A stretch of DNA of 64,000 nt from Ensifer sp. MPMI2T (GTDB taxonomy: Bacteria > Pseudomonadota > Alphaproteobacteria > Rhizobiales > Rhizobiaceae): contig NZ_SRXN01000001.1 in NCBI RefSeq assembly GCF_004827385.1, positions 372,001-436,000 on the forward strand, read 5' to 3'. Shown one piece after another: positions 26,336-34,055 of the stretch. The translations under genes were made by a program, and so were the position numbers. The notes beneath the pieces were generated by a model. It saw nothing but the letters and a program-made list of their open reading frames with translations, was not told where the DNA came from and did not search any database. Within the stretch, counting starts at the first letter, position 1; every line of letters starts with the position of its first letter.

Positions 26336-26833
26336 ATGTTCTTCGTCCGCACGGCCAGCGAGCGCGACCTGGAAAAGGTACGCGCCTTGCTGGCCGAGAC
26401 GTGGCACGCGACCTACGACACGTTTTACGGCGCCGACAAGGTCAACGAGCTCACCGCCAGATGGCATTCGGTTGACGCCTTGAGAAAGCGCCTGCGGCGA
26501 AAGAATGCGGAATTCGTCGTTGCCGACAATGGCAGCGAACTTGCCGGCATGGCTTATGCGGCGATGTCGGACACACTGGCGAAGACCGTCGTCCTCCACC
26601 AGCTTTACGTCCTTCCGAAATATCAAAGACAGGGCGTCGGCCGCGACATGTTTGCCGAACTCGAAACCTGCTTCCCCGATGCGGAGCGCATGCGGCTGGA
26701 AGTCGAGCCGCAGAACCTTCACGCATTGGCGTTCTATCGGGCGCACGGTTTTGCGGAAGTCGGAACGACGGCGAACTGCGGAGACGAGCAATCGGGCGTG
26801 CCGGCGCTGATCCTTGAGAAAAGACTTTCCTGA
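26336..26833 (+). CDS. GNAT family N-acetyltransferase
   Basis: 165 residues. VVLHQLYVLPKYQRQGVGRDMF holds the Q/R-x-x-G-x-G acetyl-CoA loop and LHALAFYRAHGF the C-terminal part of the fold. GAGGAG, contributed by the last gatB codons, lies five bases before the ATG at 26336, so it is likely translated with gatB; a GTG at 26330 is an alternative. The substrate is unknown. Confidence 0.87.
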   Translation: MFFVRTASERDLEKVRALLAETWHATYDTFYGADKVNELTARWHSVDALRKRLRRKNAEFVVADNGSELAGMAYAAMSDTLAKTVVLHQLYVLPKYQRQGVGRDMFAELETCFPDAERMRLEVEPQNLHALAFYRAHGFAEVGTTANCGDEQSGVPALILEKRLS

Positions 26834-26935
26834 CCGTCGCGATCAATCGAGACGCGATCCGCGCCGATTGTCATGAAGCTGTTGCCGCCTGCTGATTGTT
26901 GCGCTGCAGGACGAAGAGCACAGGGAAAACCGGAC

Positions 26936-27400
26936 ATGACGATCGATCTTGAAATCCGACAAGCCGAGCGCGGCGACTTGCCTGCGATCATTGCTCTTTT
27001 TGCGAACGACCGGCTGGGCGGGCACGGCGACACGACCGAGCCGGAAGCGTTTGGTGACTATCTTGCGGCATTCGAAGAGATCAGTCGATCACCTCATCAG
27101 AAGCTATATGTGGCCCACCTCGGCGGCGAGGTCGTCGGCACGTTTCAGACTGCGCTTCTGACATCGCTTCCCGGGCGTGGCAGCTCAAGCCTGGTTATCG
27201 AGGCCGTACAAACGCGTGAAGACATGCGTGGCCGCGGTATTGGCGAACGTATGGTTCGTCACGCGATTGCGGTGGCCCGAGCGCAGGGAGCGGCGAAGGT
27301 CCAACTGACCTCCAACGCCATGCGTGTCGATGCGCACCGCTTCTACGAGCGCCTAGGTTTCGAGCGTAGCCATTTCGGCTTCAAGATGCGGGTGAAATGA
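26936..27400 (+). CDS. GNAT family N-acetyltransferase
   Basis: 154 residues from ATG 26936 (MTIDLEIRQAERGDL). IEAVQTREDMRGRGIGERMV is the acetyl-CoA binding loop, and VDAHRFYERLGFERSHFGFK the C-terminal motif. It resembles small stand-alone acetyltransferases; substrate unknown. It differs clearly from the GNAT just upstream, so the pair is not a recent duplication. Confidence 0.88.
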   Translation: MTIDLEIRQAERGDLPAIIALFANDRLGGHGDTTEPEAFGDYLAAFEEISRSPHQKLYVAHLGGEVVGTFQTALLTSLPGRGSSSLVIEAVQTREDMRGRGIGERMVRHAIAVARAQGAAKVQLTSNAMRVDAHRFYERLGFERSHFGFKMRVK

Positions 27401-27508
27401 CTGGCGGCAAAGCGGAATCACTGGACAAGGCAGGAGTGGCGGGGCATAAGCGGGGGCATGATATTGACGTCCGGCTACCTTCCCAAAGGCCGGTGAAGGA
27501 AGACACCC

Positions 27509-27904
27509 ATGAAGCTTCTGCTGCAGATTTTCACCTGGTGGAACGAACAGACGATCGGTACGCGTTTTCACACCTGGCGCTTTGGTAAGCGCGTGGGTGA
27601 GGACGAGTTCGGCAACGTCTACTATCAGGGCGGCACGGATTCCGAAGGTCGTACGCGGCGCTGGGTGATCTATAACGGGCCTGCCGAGGCTTCCGCCATC
27701 CCGCCGGGCTGGCACGGCTGGATGCATCACCGTACGGACGTTTCCCCCGCCGACGAGAAATACGTCCCGAGGGAGTGGCAGAAGCCGCACCGTGCGAACT
27801 TAACCGGTACGGCGCAGGCCTATCGCCCGAAAGGATCGATCGCGGGCGCGGGCGAACGCCCGCGCGTGACCGGCGACTACGACGCCTGGACGCCGCGCTC
27901 CTGA
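27509..27904 (+). CDS. NDUFA12-like accessory subunit of NADH:ubiquinone oxidoreductase
   Basis: 131 residues. The core GEDEFGNVYYQGG, RWVIYNG and PPGWHGWMHH is the NDUFA12/B17.2 signature; the C terminus is Pro/Gly-rich. In alphaproteobacteria and mitochondria this subunit sits on the matrix/cytoplasmic arm of complex I near the quinone site. The nuo genes themselves are not in the window. The DUF2155 gene follows, a neighbour arrangement I recall from many alphaproteobacteria. Confidence 0.9.
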   Translation: MKLLLQIFTWWNEQTIGTRFHTWRFGKRVGEDEFGNVYYQGGTDSEGRTRRWVIYNGPAEASAIPPGWHGWMHHRTDVSPADEKYVPREWQKPHRANLTGTAQAYRPKGSIAGAGERPRVTGDYDAWTPRS

Positions 27905-28113
27905 GCTGCGGTTTCATCCGCGCACGATGTGAACGAACCCCGTCATCACGGCGCAGCCACATTTCGGGTTTAGCGCCTGAACCCGGAGCAGTTCCGGGCG
28001 AGGGAATCGGTTCGCATTCGGAAAGGCGGAAACAACGAGTTCGAGTTGGTGCATGTTTCAATCGGAAACGAACCGCTCCAAGGACGAATAGGAAGCGCGG
28101 GGGACTGGCGGAA

Positions 28114-28566
28114 ATGGCAGGTTTCTGTCTGCAGAATTGGATTGGCCTGGCGGCCCGTCGAGCGGGCCTTGCACTGCTGATGGCGCTGCCTTTGATGTCC
28201 TCCATCGATATCGCGCGCGCAACGCGTCTTTCCAATTCCGTCGCGGTTTTTTCCGGTATCGACAAGATCACCGGCCGCATCACCACATTCGACGTCTATA
28301 TCGGCGAGACCGTGCAATTCGGCGCGCTGCAGGTTACCCCACGTGTCTGCTATAGCCGAGACGATACCGAGGCGCCAAAGACGACGACGTTCGTTGAGGT
28401 CGACGAGATCACGCTCGATCGCAAGATCCGGCGCATCTTCACTGGCTGGATGTTCGCCGACAGCCCGGGCCTGAATGCGGTTGAGCACCCCGTCTATGAC
28501 GTCTGGCTGCAATCCTGCAAGGCGACCTCCGACCTGCCGCCGCCGGACACGGCAGCCAAGCAGTAA
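28114..28566 (+). CDS. DUF2155 family exported protein
   Basis: 150 residues with an N-terminal signal-like segment (about residues 8-34, ending IDIARA). The mature part holds DKITGRITTFDVYIGE, ALQVTPRVCYSRD and RIFTGWMFADSPGLNAVEHPVYDVWL, diagnostic of DUF2155. Two cysteines (CYS.. and LQSC) could form a disulfide. Function unknown; likely periplasmic. It converges on aat, 70 bases away. Confidence 0.9.
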   Translation: MAGFCLQNWIGLAARRAGLALLMALPLMSSIDIARATRLSNSVAVFSGIDKITGRITTFDVYIGETVQFGALQVTPRVCYSRDDTEAPKTTTFVEVDEITLDRKIRRIFTGWMFADSPGLNAVEHPVYDVWLQSCKATSDLPPPDTAAKQ

Positions 28567-28636
28567 TCCTCAGCGGTAATCGCAAAGCACCGCGTCTCAT
28601 CAGAACGCGCAAGGACGTGATCCGCCGTGGGTGCGG

Positions 28637-29251
28637 TTAAAACGTCAAGTCCGGCGAGGCCATCGCTTTCGCCAGCAAAATCTCGTACTCGGCCTTCGGC
28701 ACGTCGATCGCGCCGAAGGATTTCAGGTGCTCGGTCGTAAACTGCGTGTCGAGGAGTTGAAATCCCTTTGCCCGCAGTCGTTCGACAAGATGGACGAGGC
28801 AGATCTTCGAAGCATCGCTGCGCAGCGAGAACATGCTCTCGCCGAAGAAGGCGGAGCCGAGCGAGACACCATAAAGACCGCCGACGAGGGCGTTGTCCTG
28901 CCAGGCTTCGACGCTGTGGGCGTAACCCATACGGTGAAGGGCCGCATAGAGCGAACGGATCTTTTCGTTGATCCAGGTCGTTGGCCGGTCCGGCGCGGGC
29001 TTCGCGCATCCATCGATCACCGCTTCGAATGCGGTGTTGTAGCGGATCTCGAACGGGCGCCGGCGGATTGTCTTCGCCAGGCTGCGTGAAATGTGGAAGG
29101 CATCGAGCGGTATGATCCCGCGTATTTCCGGTTCGACCCAGAAGAGTTCCGGATCGTCGGCCGAGTCGGCCATCGGGAAGAGGCCGATCGAATAGGCGCG
29201 CAACAACATGTCCGGCGTTATGTCCGGTTGTTTGCTGCGCGTCCCTTTCAA
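28637..29251 (-). CDS. aat: Leucyl/phenylalanyl-tRNA-protein transferase
   Basis: 204 residues. [20 protein letters not shown] and [14 protein letters not shown] open the family, and [19 protein letters not shown] plus [15 protein letters not shown] are the conserved catalytic-domain motifs. It attaches Leu or Phe to N-terminal Arg/Lys for ClpAP degradation (N-degron pathway). No ATG suits the family start; the TTG at 29251 has AGGA seven bases upstream. It lies 9 bases after accC. Confidence 0.94.
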   Translation of the reverse strand: MKGTRSKQPDITPDMLLRAYSIGLFPMADSADDPELFWVEPEIRGIIPLDAFHISRSLAKTIRRRPFEIRYNTAFEAVIDGCAKPAPDRPTTWINEKIRSLYAALHRMGYAHSVEAWQDNALVGGLYGVSLGSAFFGESMFSLRSDASKICLVHLVERLRAKGFQLLDTQFTTEHLKSFGAIDVPKAEYEILLAKAMASPDLTF

Positions 29252-29260
29252 TTCTTTGTC

Positions 29261-30604
29261 CTATGCGGATGTTGCGGCTAGATGATGCTCCAGCCAGTGG
29301 ATGTCATAGTCACCGTTGGCGATGTCTTGATTATTGATCAAGTCCTGGAACAGCGGCAAGGTTGTCTTGATGCCGTCGATGACGAACTCATCGAGCACGC
29401 GGCGAAGCCGCATCATGCACTCGACGCGGGTCCGGCCGTGGACGATCAGCTTGCCGATCAGGCTGTCGTAATAGGGCGGAATGCGGTAGCCCTGATAGGC
29501 GCCGCTGTCGACGCGCACACCGAGCCCGCCCGGCGCGTGGAAATGCGTGATCGTGCCCGGGGAGGGAACGAAGGTGCGCGGATCTTCCGCATTGATGCGG
29601 CATTCGATGGCGTGGCCCGAGAAGACGACATCTTCCTGCTTGACGGAGAGGCCGGCGCCGGATGCGACGCGGATCTGCTCGTGCACCAGATCGATGCCGG
29701 TGATTGCCTCGGTAATCGGGTGCTCCACCTGCAGGCGCGTGTTCATTTCGATGAAATAGAACTCGCCGTCCTCGTAGAGGAACTCGATCGTACCGGCGCC
29801 GCGATATTTCATCTTCTTCATCGCGTCGGCACAGATCTGGCCGATCTTCATGCGCTGGTCGACGTTCAGGGCAGGGGAGTTAGCTTCTTCCCAGACCTTC
29901 TGGTGACGGCGCTGCAGCGAGCAGTCGCGCTCGCCGAGATGGATGGCATTGCCTTCGCCATCTCCGACGATCTGGATTTCGATATGGCGTGGCTTGCCGA
30001 GAAACTTTTCCATATAGACGGCGTCATTGCCGAACGCTGCTGCCGCTTCGGCGCGCGCCGTCGCGACGGCATGCTCGAGATCGGCTTCGGTTCTTGCGAC
30101 CTTCATGCCGCGCCCGCCGCCGCCGGCCGTCGCTTTGATGAGCACGGGGAAACCGATCTTGCGGGCAACTTCAAGCGCATTCTCGGGCTTCACCTCGCCT
30201 TCGGACCCGGGAACAACCGGAATGCCAAGTGCTTCCGCCGTCTTCTTGGCGGTGATCTTGTCGCCCATGAGGCGGATGTGTTCGGCCGTCGGACCAATGA
30301 AGGTGATGTCGTGCGCATCGAGGATGTCCGCGAACTTGGCGTTTTCCGAAAGGAAGCCGTAGCCCGGATGCACGGCATCTGCACCGGTGATTTCGCAGGC
30401 GGCGACGATCTGATGAATATTCAGATAGCTCTCGCGTGAGGGCGGCGGTCCGATGCAGACGCTTTCGTCCGCGAGACGAACATGCATCGCGTCGCTATCG
30501 GCCGTCGAATGTACGGCCACGGTTGCGATGCCGAGCTCCTTGCATGCGCGCAGCACCCGCAGGGCGATTTCGCCGCGATTGGCAATGAGGATTTTCGAGA
30601 TCAT
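29261..30604 (-). CDS. accC: Biotin carboxylase subunit of acetyl-CoA carboxylase
   Basis: 447 residues. N-terminal [20 protein letters not shown], the ATP-grasp glycine loop [26 protein letters not shown] with its catalytic Glu and Arg, and the C-terminal domain. It carboxylates the biotin of AccB using ATP and bicarbonate, the committed step of fatty acid synthesis. ATG 30604 has AAGG seven bases upstream; ATG 30610 is too close to it. accB is directly upstream. Confidence 0.97.
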   Translation of the reverse strand: MISKILIANRGEIALRVLRACKELGIATVAVHSTADSDAMHVRLADESVCIGPPPSRESYLNIHQIVAACEITGADAVHPGYGFLSENAKFADILDAHDITFIGPTAEHIRLMGDKITAKKTAEALGIPVVPGSEGEVKPENALEVARKIGFPVLIKATAGGGGRGMKVARTEADLEHAVATARAEAAAAFGNDAVYMEKFLGKPRHIEIQIVGDGEGNAIHLGERDCSLQRRHQKVWEEANSPALNVDQRMKIGQICADAMKKMKYRGAGTIEFLYEDGEFYFIEMNTRLQVEHPITEAITGIDLVHEQIRVASGAGLSVKQEDVVFSGHAIECRINAEDPRTFVPSPGTITHFHAPGGLGVRVDSGAYQGYRIPPYYDSLIGKLIVHGRTRVECMMRLRRVLDEFVIDGIKTTLPLFQDLINNQDIANGDYDIHWLEHHLAATSA

Positions 30605-30613
30605 CGCCATGCC

Positions 30614-31090
30614 TTATTCGATCACGATCAAGGGTTCGCCATATTCGACCGGGGCCGCGTCCTGAACGAGAATTTCGGTGACCTTGCCGGCGCGCGGTGC
30701 CGGAATTTGGTTCATCGTCTTCATCGCCTCGATAATCAGGATCGTCTGGCCTTCCTTGACCATCGCGCCGACCTCGATGAAGGGACGGGCGCCCGGGGCC
30801 GGAGCCAGATAGGCCGTACCGACCATCGGCGCGGTTACGGCATTCTTGGAGTTGCGGCCGGTCTCGGCAGCCGGTTGAGGTGCCGCAGCGGGCTGCGCGA
30901 CAGCGACCGGAGGCGGTGCCTGGTAAGTGGGCATTGCCGGCATCGACATCGCGACAGGCGTGCCGTTGCGCGAAACGCGGATGCGCAAGTCTTCCTGCTC
31001 CACCTCGATCTCGGTCAGGTCGGTATCCTTGAGGATATTGGCGAGATCGCGGATCAGCGCCTGGTCGATACCCGGTTTCTTGTCAGCCAT
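30614..31090 (-). CDS. accB: Biotin carboxyl carrier protein of acetyl-CoA carboxylase
   Basis: 158 residues. A helical N-terminal segment, an Ala/Pro linker (about 50-78), and a biotinyl domain with EAMKTMNQ; K124 is the biotinylation site. It carries carboxybiotin between AccC and AccDA. It sits in the order aroQ-accB-accC, common in bacteria, with 24 bases after aroQ. Confidence 0.97.
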   Translation of the reverse strand: MADKKPGIDQALIRDLANILKDTDLTEIEVEQEDLRIRVSRNGTPVAMSMPAMPTYQAPPPVAVAQPAAAPQPAAETGRNSKNAVTAPMVGTAYLAPAPGARPFIEVGAMVKEGQTILIIEAMKTMNQIPAPRAGKVTEILVQDAAPVEYGEPLIVIE

Positions 31091-31114
31091 GGGAATATGA
31101 GCCTCGTGTTCTTC

Positions 31115-31561
31115 TTATTTCGACTTGTCCGTCAGGTTCTTTAGCGCATGCAGCGCCAGAATGTAACTCTGTGCGCCGAAGCCGCAGATCACGCCCTTGA
31201 CGGCTGGTGCGATCATCGACTTGTGGCGGAATTCCTCGCGCGCGTGGATGTTGGAAAGATGCAGCTCCACGACGGGAACCGTTATCGCACGAATGGCGTC
31301 ATGCATCGCAATCGACGTGTGGCCATAGGCGCCGGGATTGATAGCGATGCCCGCGGCCTTGTCGCCAGCTTCGTGCAGCCAGTCTACGAGAGTACCTTCG
31401 TGGTTCGACTGTCGGAAATCGACCTCGAAGTCCAGCAGCTTTCCCTCCGACTTGCACATGGCCTCGATATCGGAGAGCGTTTGGCCGCCATAAATGCCCG
31501 GTTCGCGCTTGCCGAGCGCGTTCAGGTTGGGGCCGTTCAGCACAAAAATCGTCGAGGGCAT
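31115..31561 (-). CDS. aroQ: 3-dehydroquinate dehydratase, type II
   Basis: 148 residues. FVLNGPNLNALGKREPGIYG carries the catalytic Arg and Tyr (Y24), NPGAYGHTS the catalytic His, and ELHLSNIHAREEFRHKS the substrate loop. It removes water from 3-dehydroquinate in the shikimate pathway as a dodecamer. It is the first gene of aroQ-accB-accC-aat on this strand, after a 153-base gap from the DsbA-like gene. Confidence 0.96.
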   Translation of the reverse strand: MPSTIFVLNGPNLNALGKREPGIYGGQTLSDIEAMCKSEGKLLDFEVDFRQSNHEGTLVDWLHEAGDKAAGIAINPGAYGHTSIAMHDAIRAITVPVVELHLSNIHAREEFRHKSMIAPAVKGVICGFGAQSYILALHALKNLTDKSK

Positions 31562-31714
31562 AAGGGATTCCGGTCCGATGATGGAGGGTTACCTATAGAC
31601 TGATGGTCCCGCGAGGGAAAGCCCCTTGGTTTCCCGGGGAATTTGTCCACAAGTGATGGCGTGAGGGGAGCGGACGTGAGCAAGGCCGCTTCACATTTTG
31701 CGGCGTCTCTCGGT

Positions 31715-32479
31715 TCAGCAGACGGTTTTGCCGCAACTGCGCAGGTTTTCCACCTTCGTGGAGATCTCGTCAGCGCCGACTGCCCCGAAGACGGCTTCGT
31801 TGCCGATCACATAGGACGGTGTGCCCGTGATGCCGAGTTCATTTGCGAGCGAATAGGCCTCGCGAACCGCGGCGTCGTGCGGCTCCTTTTCCATTTTCGC
31901 ACGCAGTTGCTCTTCGGTAACGCCGAGTTTTGCCGCAACGGCGATCGCCGTCTCCTCCGTCGCGCGCTCCTCACCGCCGAGCAGAGCGCGATGGAAGTCG
32001 CCGTATTTCTCCGGAGCGATCAGACGGAAAGCGGCGCTGACCTTGTGTGCGGCGAGGGAATCGGGCCCGAGGATCGGCAATTCCTTCAGCACAAAACGGA
32101 CATTCTTGTCCGTCGTGAGGATGTGATCCATGTCGGAAAGCGCCCGTTTGCAATAGCCGCAGTTGTAGTCGTAGAACTCGACGATCGTCACATCGCCGTT
32201 GGGATTGCCAAGGGTGACGTCATATTCGGACTGGAAGATCGCCTTCTTATTCTTGGCGATAGCTGCTTCGGCCATTTCCTGCTGCTTGGCGCGCTGCTTG
32301 GCTGCAAGCGCCTCCTGCACTTCGAGCATCACCTCCGGATTGGCGAGCAAATACTCCTTAATGAAGGCGCCGAACTCTTCTTTCTGCTTCGCATCGAGCG
32401 CGGCGGCTGTCTGCGGCAAGGCTACGCTGGCAGCAAGGGCAAGCAGCGGTCCAGCGGCAATCATCTTCTTGAAGGTCAT
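31715..32479 (-). CDS. DsbA-family thioredoxin-like disulfide oxidoreductase
   Basis: 254 residues with a signal peptide (LLALAASVALPQTAAA). A helical N-terminal extension (about 30-85) precedes the DsbA-like thioredoxin fold with active site CGYC (YDYNCGYCKR) and the cis-Pro loop TGTPSYVIG. It resembles the Com1/BdbD-like group of periplasmic thiol oxidases rather than E. coli DsbA. Two further cysteines lie at the very C terminus (SCGKTVC), an unusual addition that could form a second disulfide or anchor. It has a separate upstream region from aroQ. Confidence 0.88.
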   Translation of the reverse strand: MTFKKMIAAGPLLALAASVALPQTAAALDAKQKEEFGAFIKEYLLANPEVMLEVQEALAAKQRAKQQEMAEAAIAKNKKAIFQSEYDVTLGNPNGDVTIVEFYDYNCGYCKRALSDMDHILTTDKNVRFVLKELPILGPDSLAAHKVSAAFRLIAPEKYGDFHRALLGGEERATEETAIAVAAKLGVTEEQLRAKMEKEPHDAAVREAYSLANELGITGTPSYVIGNEAVFGAVGADEISTKVENLRSCGKTVC

Positions 32480-32669
32480 TACTTTCCTCGTTGTCTTTCC
32501 GTACTCTGTCTGTCGTTCATTTCACACGGTTGCGTCAATGTGCGTGTTTGAAAGACAACAATTGTCCAAGATTCTCGCATTCTTTTGATACGAGCATAGG
32601 GTGTGCCGTGGCGAAACGAAACGGCAAAATCGGCGGAAATACGGCACTCTCGCACTTGTGAAGGGCGAT

Positions 32670-33878
32670 ATGATCAGGCAAAGGGGCGCGGACACGGTCC
32701 CGCCTATTTGGGGAATTCCATTGACACAGATGTCGAAACGCAGTGCCGTCGAACCCTTTCATGCCATGGATGTGCTTGCGGAAGCCACACGGCGGCGCGA
32801 TGCCGGTCATCCGGTTATCTCGATGGCGGTGGGGCAACCGGTTCATCCGGCCCCGAAGGCGGCCCTTGAAGCGGCAAGGCGTGCCCTCGAGCACGGCCGT
32901 TTAGGCTATACGGACGCACTCGGCACGCTGTTCTTGAGGACAGCGATTGCCCGCCACTATCACAGCCGCCATGGCATCACCCTCGATCCGCAGAGGATTG
33001 CAGTCACGACAGGCTCGTCGGCCGGTTTCAATCTGGCGTTCCTCGCACTCTTCGATCCGGGTGATTGCGTCGCCATCGCCCGCCCGGGATATCCAGCCTA
33101 CCGCAACATCTTGCAGGCGTTGGGTCTGACCGTCGTCGAGGTCGAGGCGGGCAGGGAGACCGGCTTCACCTTGACGCCGGAAAGCCTCGCACGCGCGGCC
33201 GAGCGCATCGGCAAGCCACTCAAGGGCGTGCTGCTTGCAAGTCCGGCCAACCCCACGGGAACGGTGACAGGGCGAGCCGGCCTCAAGGCGCTCGCGGACT
33301 ATTGCCGCGCCGAGCGGATCACCTTCATTTCCGACGAGATCTACCACGGGCTGACATTCGTCGGCGAAGAGGCCACCGCGCTCGAGGTGACTGACGACGT
33401 GGTCGTGATCAACTCCTTCTCGAAATACTATTGCATGACCGGTTGGCGGATCGGCTGGATGGTGTTGCCGGAGGCACAGGTGCGCGGCTTCGAGCGCCTG
33501 GCGCAGAGCCTCTATATTTCACCGCCGGAACTTTCCCAGATCGCCGCTGAGGCGGCGCTCGATGCGCATGAGGAGCTGGATGGCTATAAGGCCGCCTATG
33601 CCGCCAACCGCGAACTGCTGATGAAGCGCCTGCCGCAAATCGGCCTTGCGATCGCCTCGCCGATGGATGGCGCCTTCTATGCTTATGTCGACGTCAGCCG
33701 ATTCACCAACGACAGCATGGCCTTTGCACGGCGGATGCTGGCCGAGATCAATGTTGCGGCGACGCCCGGTTTCGACTTCGATCCTGTGGAAGGCCACCGA
33801 ACAATGCGCTTCTCCTATGCCGGATCCGCAGCCGAGATGTCGGAGGCAATGGATCGCGTCGCCCGCTGGCTGGCCTGA
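32670..33878 (+). CDS. Class I/II PLP-dependent aminotransferase
   Basis: 402 residues from ATG 32670 (AAGGG six bases upstream); a TTG at 32721 giving TQMSKRSAVEPFHAMDV is a credible alternative that fits homologues better. Fold type I markers: ASPANPTGTVTG, ISDEIYHGLTF and SFSKYYCMTGWRIGW, whose Lys binds pyridoxal phosphate, and a C-terminal Arg in TMRFSYAGS. Substrates are not determinable; aspartate- or aromatic-type family members are closest in layout. An intrinsic terminator follows at 34009-34032. Confidence 0.88.
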   Translation: MIRQRGADTVPPIWGIPLTQMSKRSAVEPFHAMDVLAEATRRRDAGHPVISMAVGQPVHPAPKAALEAARRALEHGRLGYTDALGTLFLRTAIARHYHSRHGITLDPQRIAVTTGSSAGFNLAFLALFDPGDCVAIARPGYPAYRNILQALGLTVVEVEAGRETGFTLTPESLARAAERIGKPLKGVLLASPANPTGTVTGRAGLKALADYCRAERITFISDEIYHGLTFVGEEATALEVTDDVVVINSFSKYYCMTGWRIGWMVLPEAQVRGFERLAQSLYISPPELSQIAAEAALDAHEELDGYKAAYAANRELLMKRLPQIGLAIASPMDGAFYAYVDVSRFTNDSMAFARRMLAEINVAATPGFDFDPVEGHRTMRFSYAGSAAEMSEAMDRVARWLA

Positions 33879-34002
33879 ACGAATGCCGGTTCAAGTGGCT
33901 ATGGCGATCTTTGGAACCTTCGCTGCAAGCGCATGATGCACCGTCGGCCGTAATCGTTCCATTGCGACGATCGACATGCTTCAATGGCCGCAGCAGGCCA
34001 AG

Positions 34003-34032
34003 AAAAAAGCCCGGAGCGAATCCGGGCCTTTT
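34003..34032. terminator. Bidirectional intrinsic terminator between aminotransferase and rne
   Basis: GCCCGGA (34009-34015), loop GCGAA, TCCGGGC (34021-34027). A run of six A precedes it and CTTTT follows, so it can serve the plus-strand aminotransferase and the minus-strand rne, which ends 24 bases away. Confidence 0.85.
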
Positions 34033-34055
34033 CAATCAGTCATTCGATCGTCGGC

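Noticed and set aside
26336-27400. Tandem duplication of the two GNAT genes
   Set aside because: The proteins share only the generic acetyl-CoA loop pattern and differ throughout, so a recent duplication is not supported.
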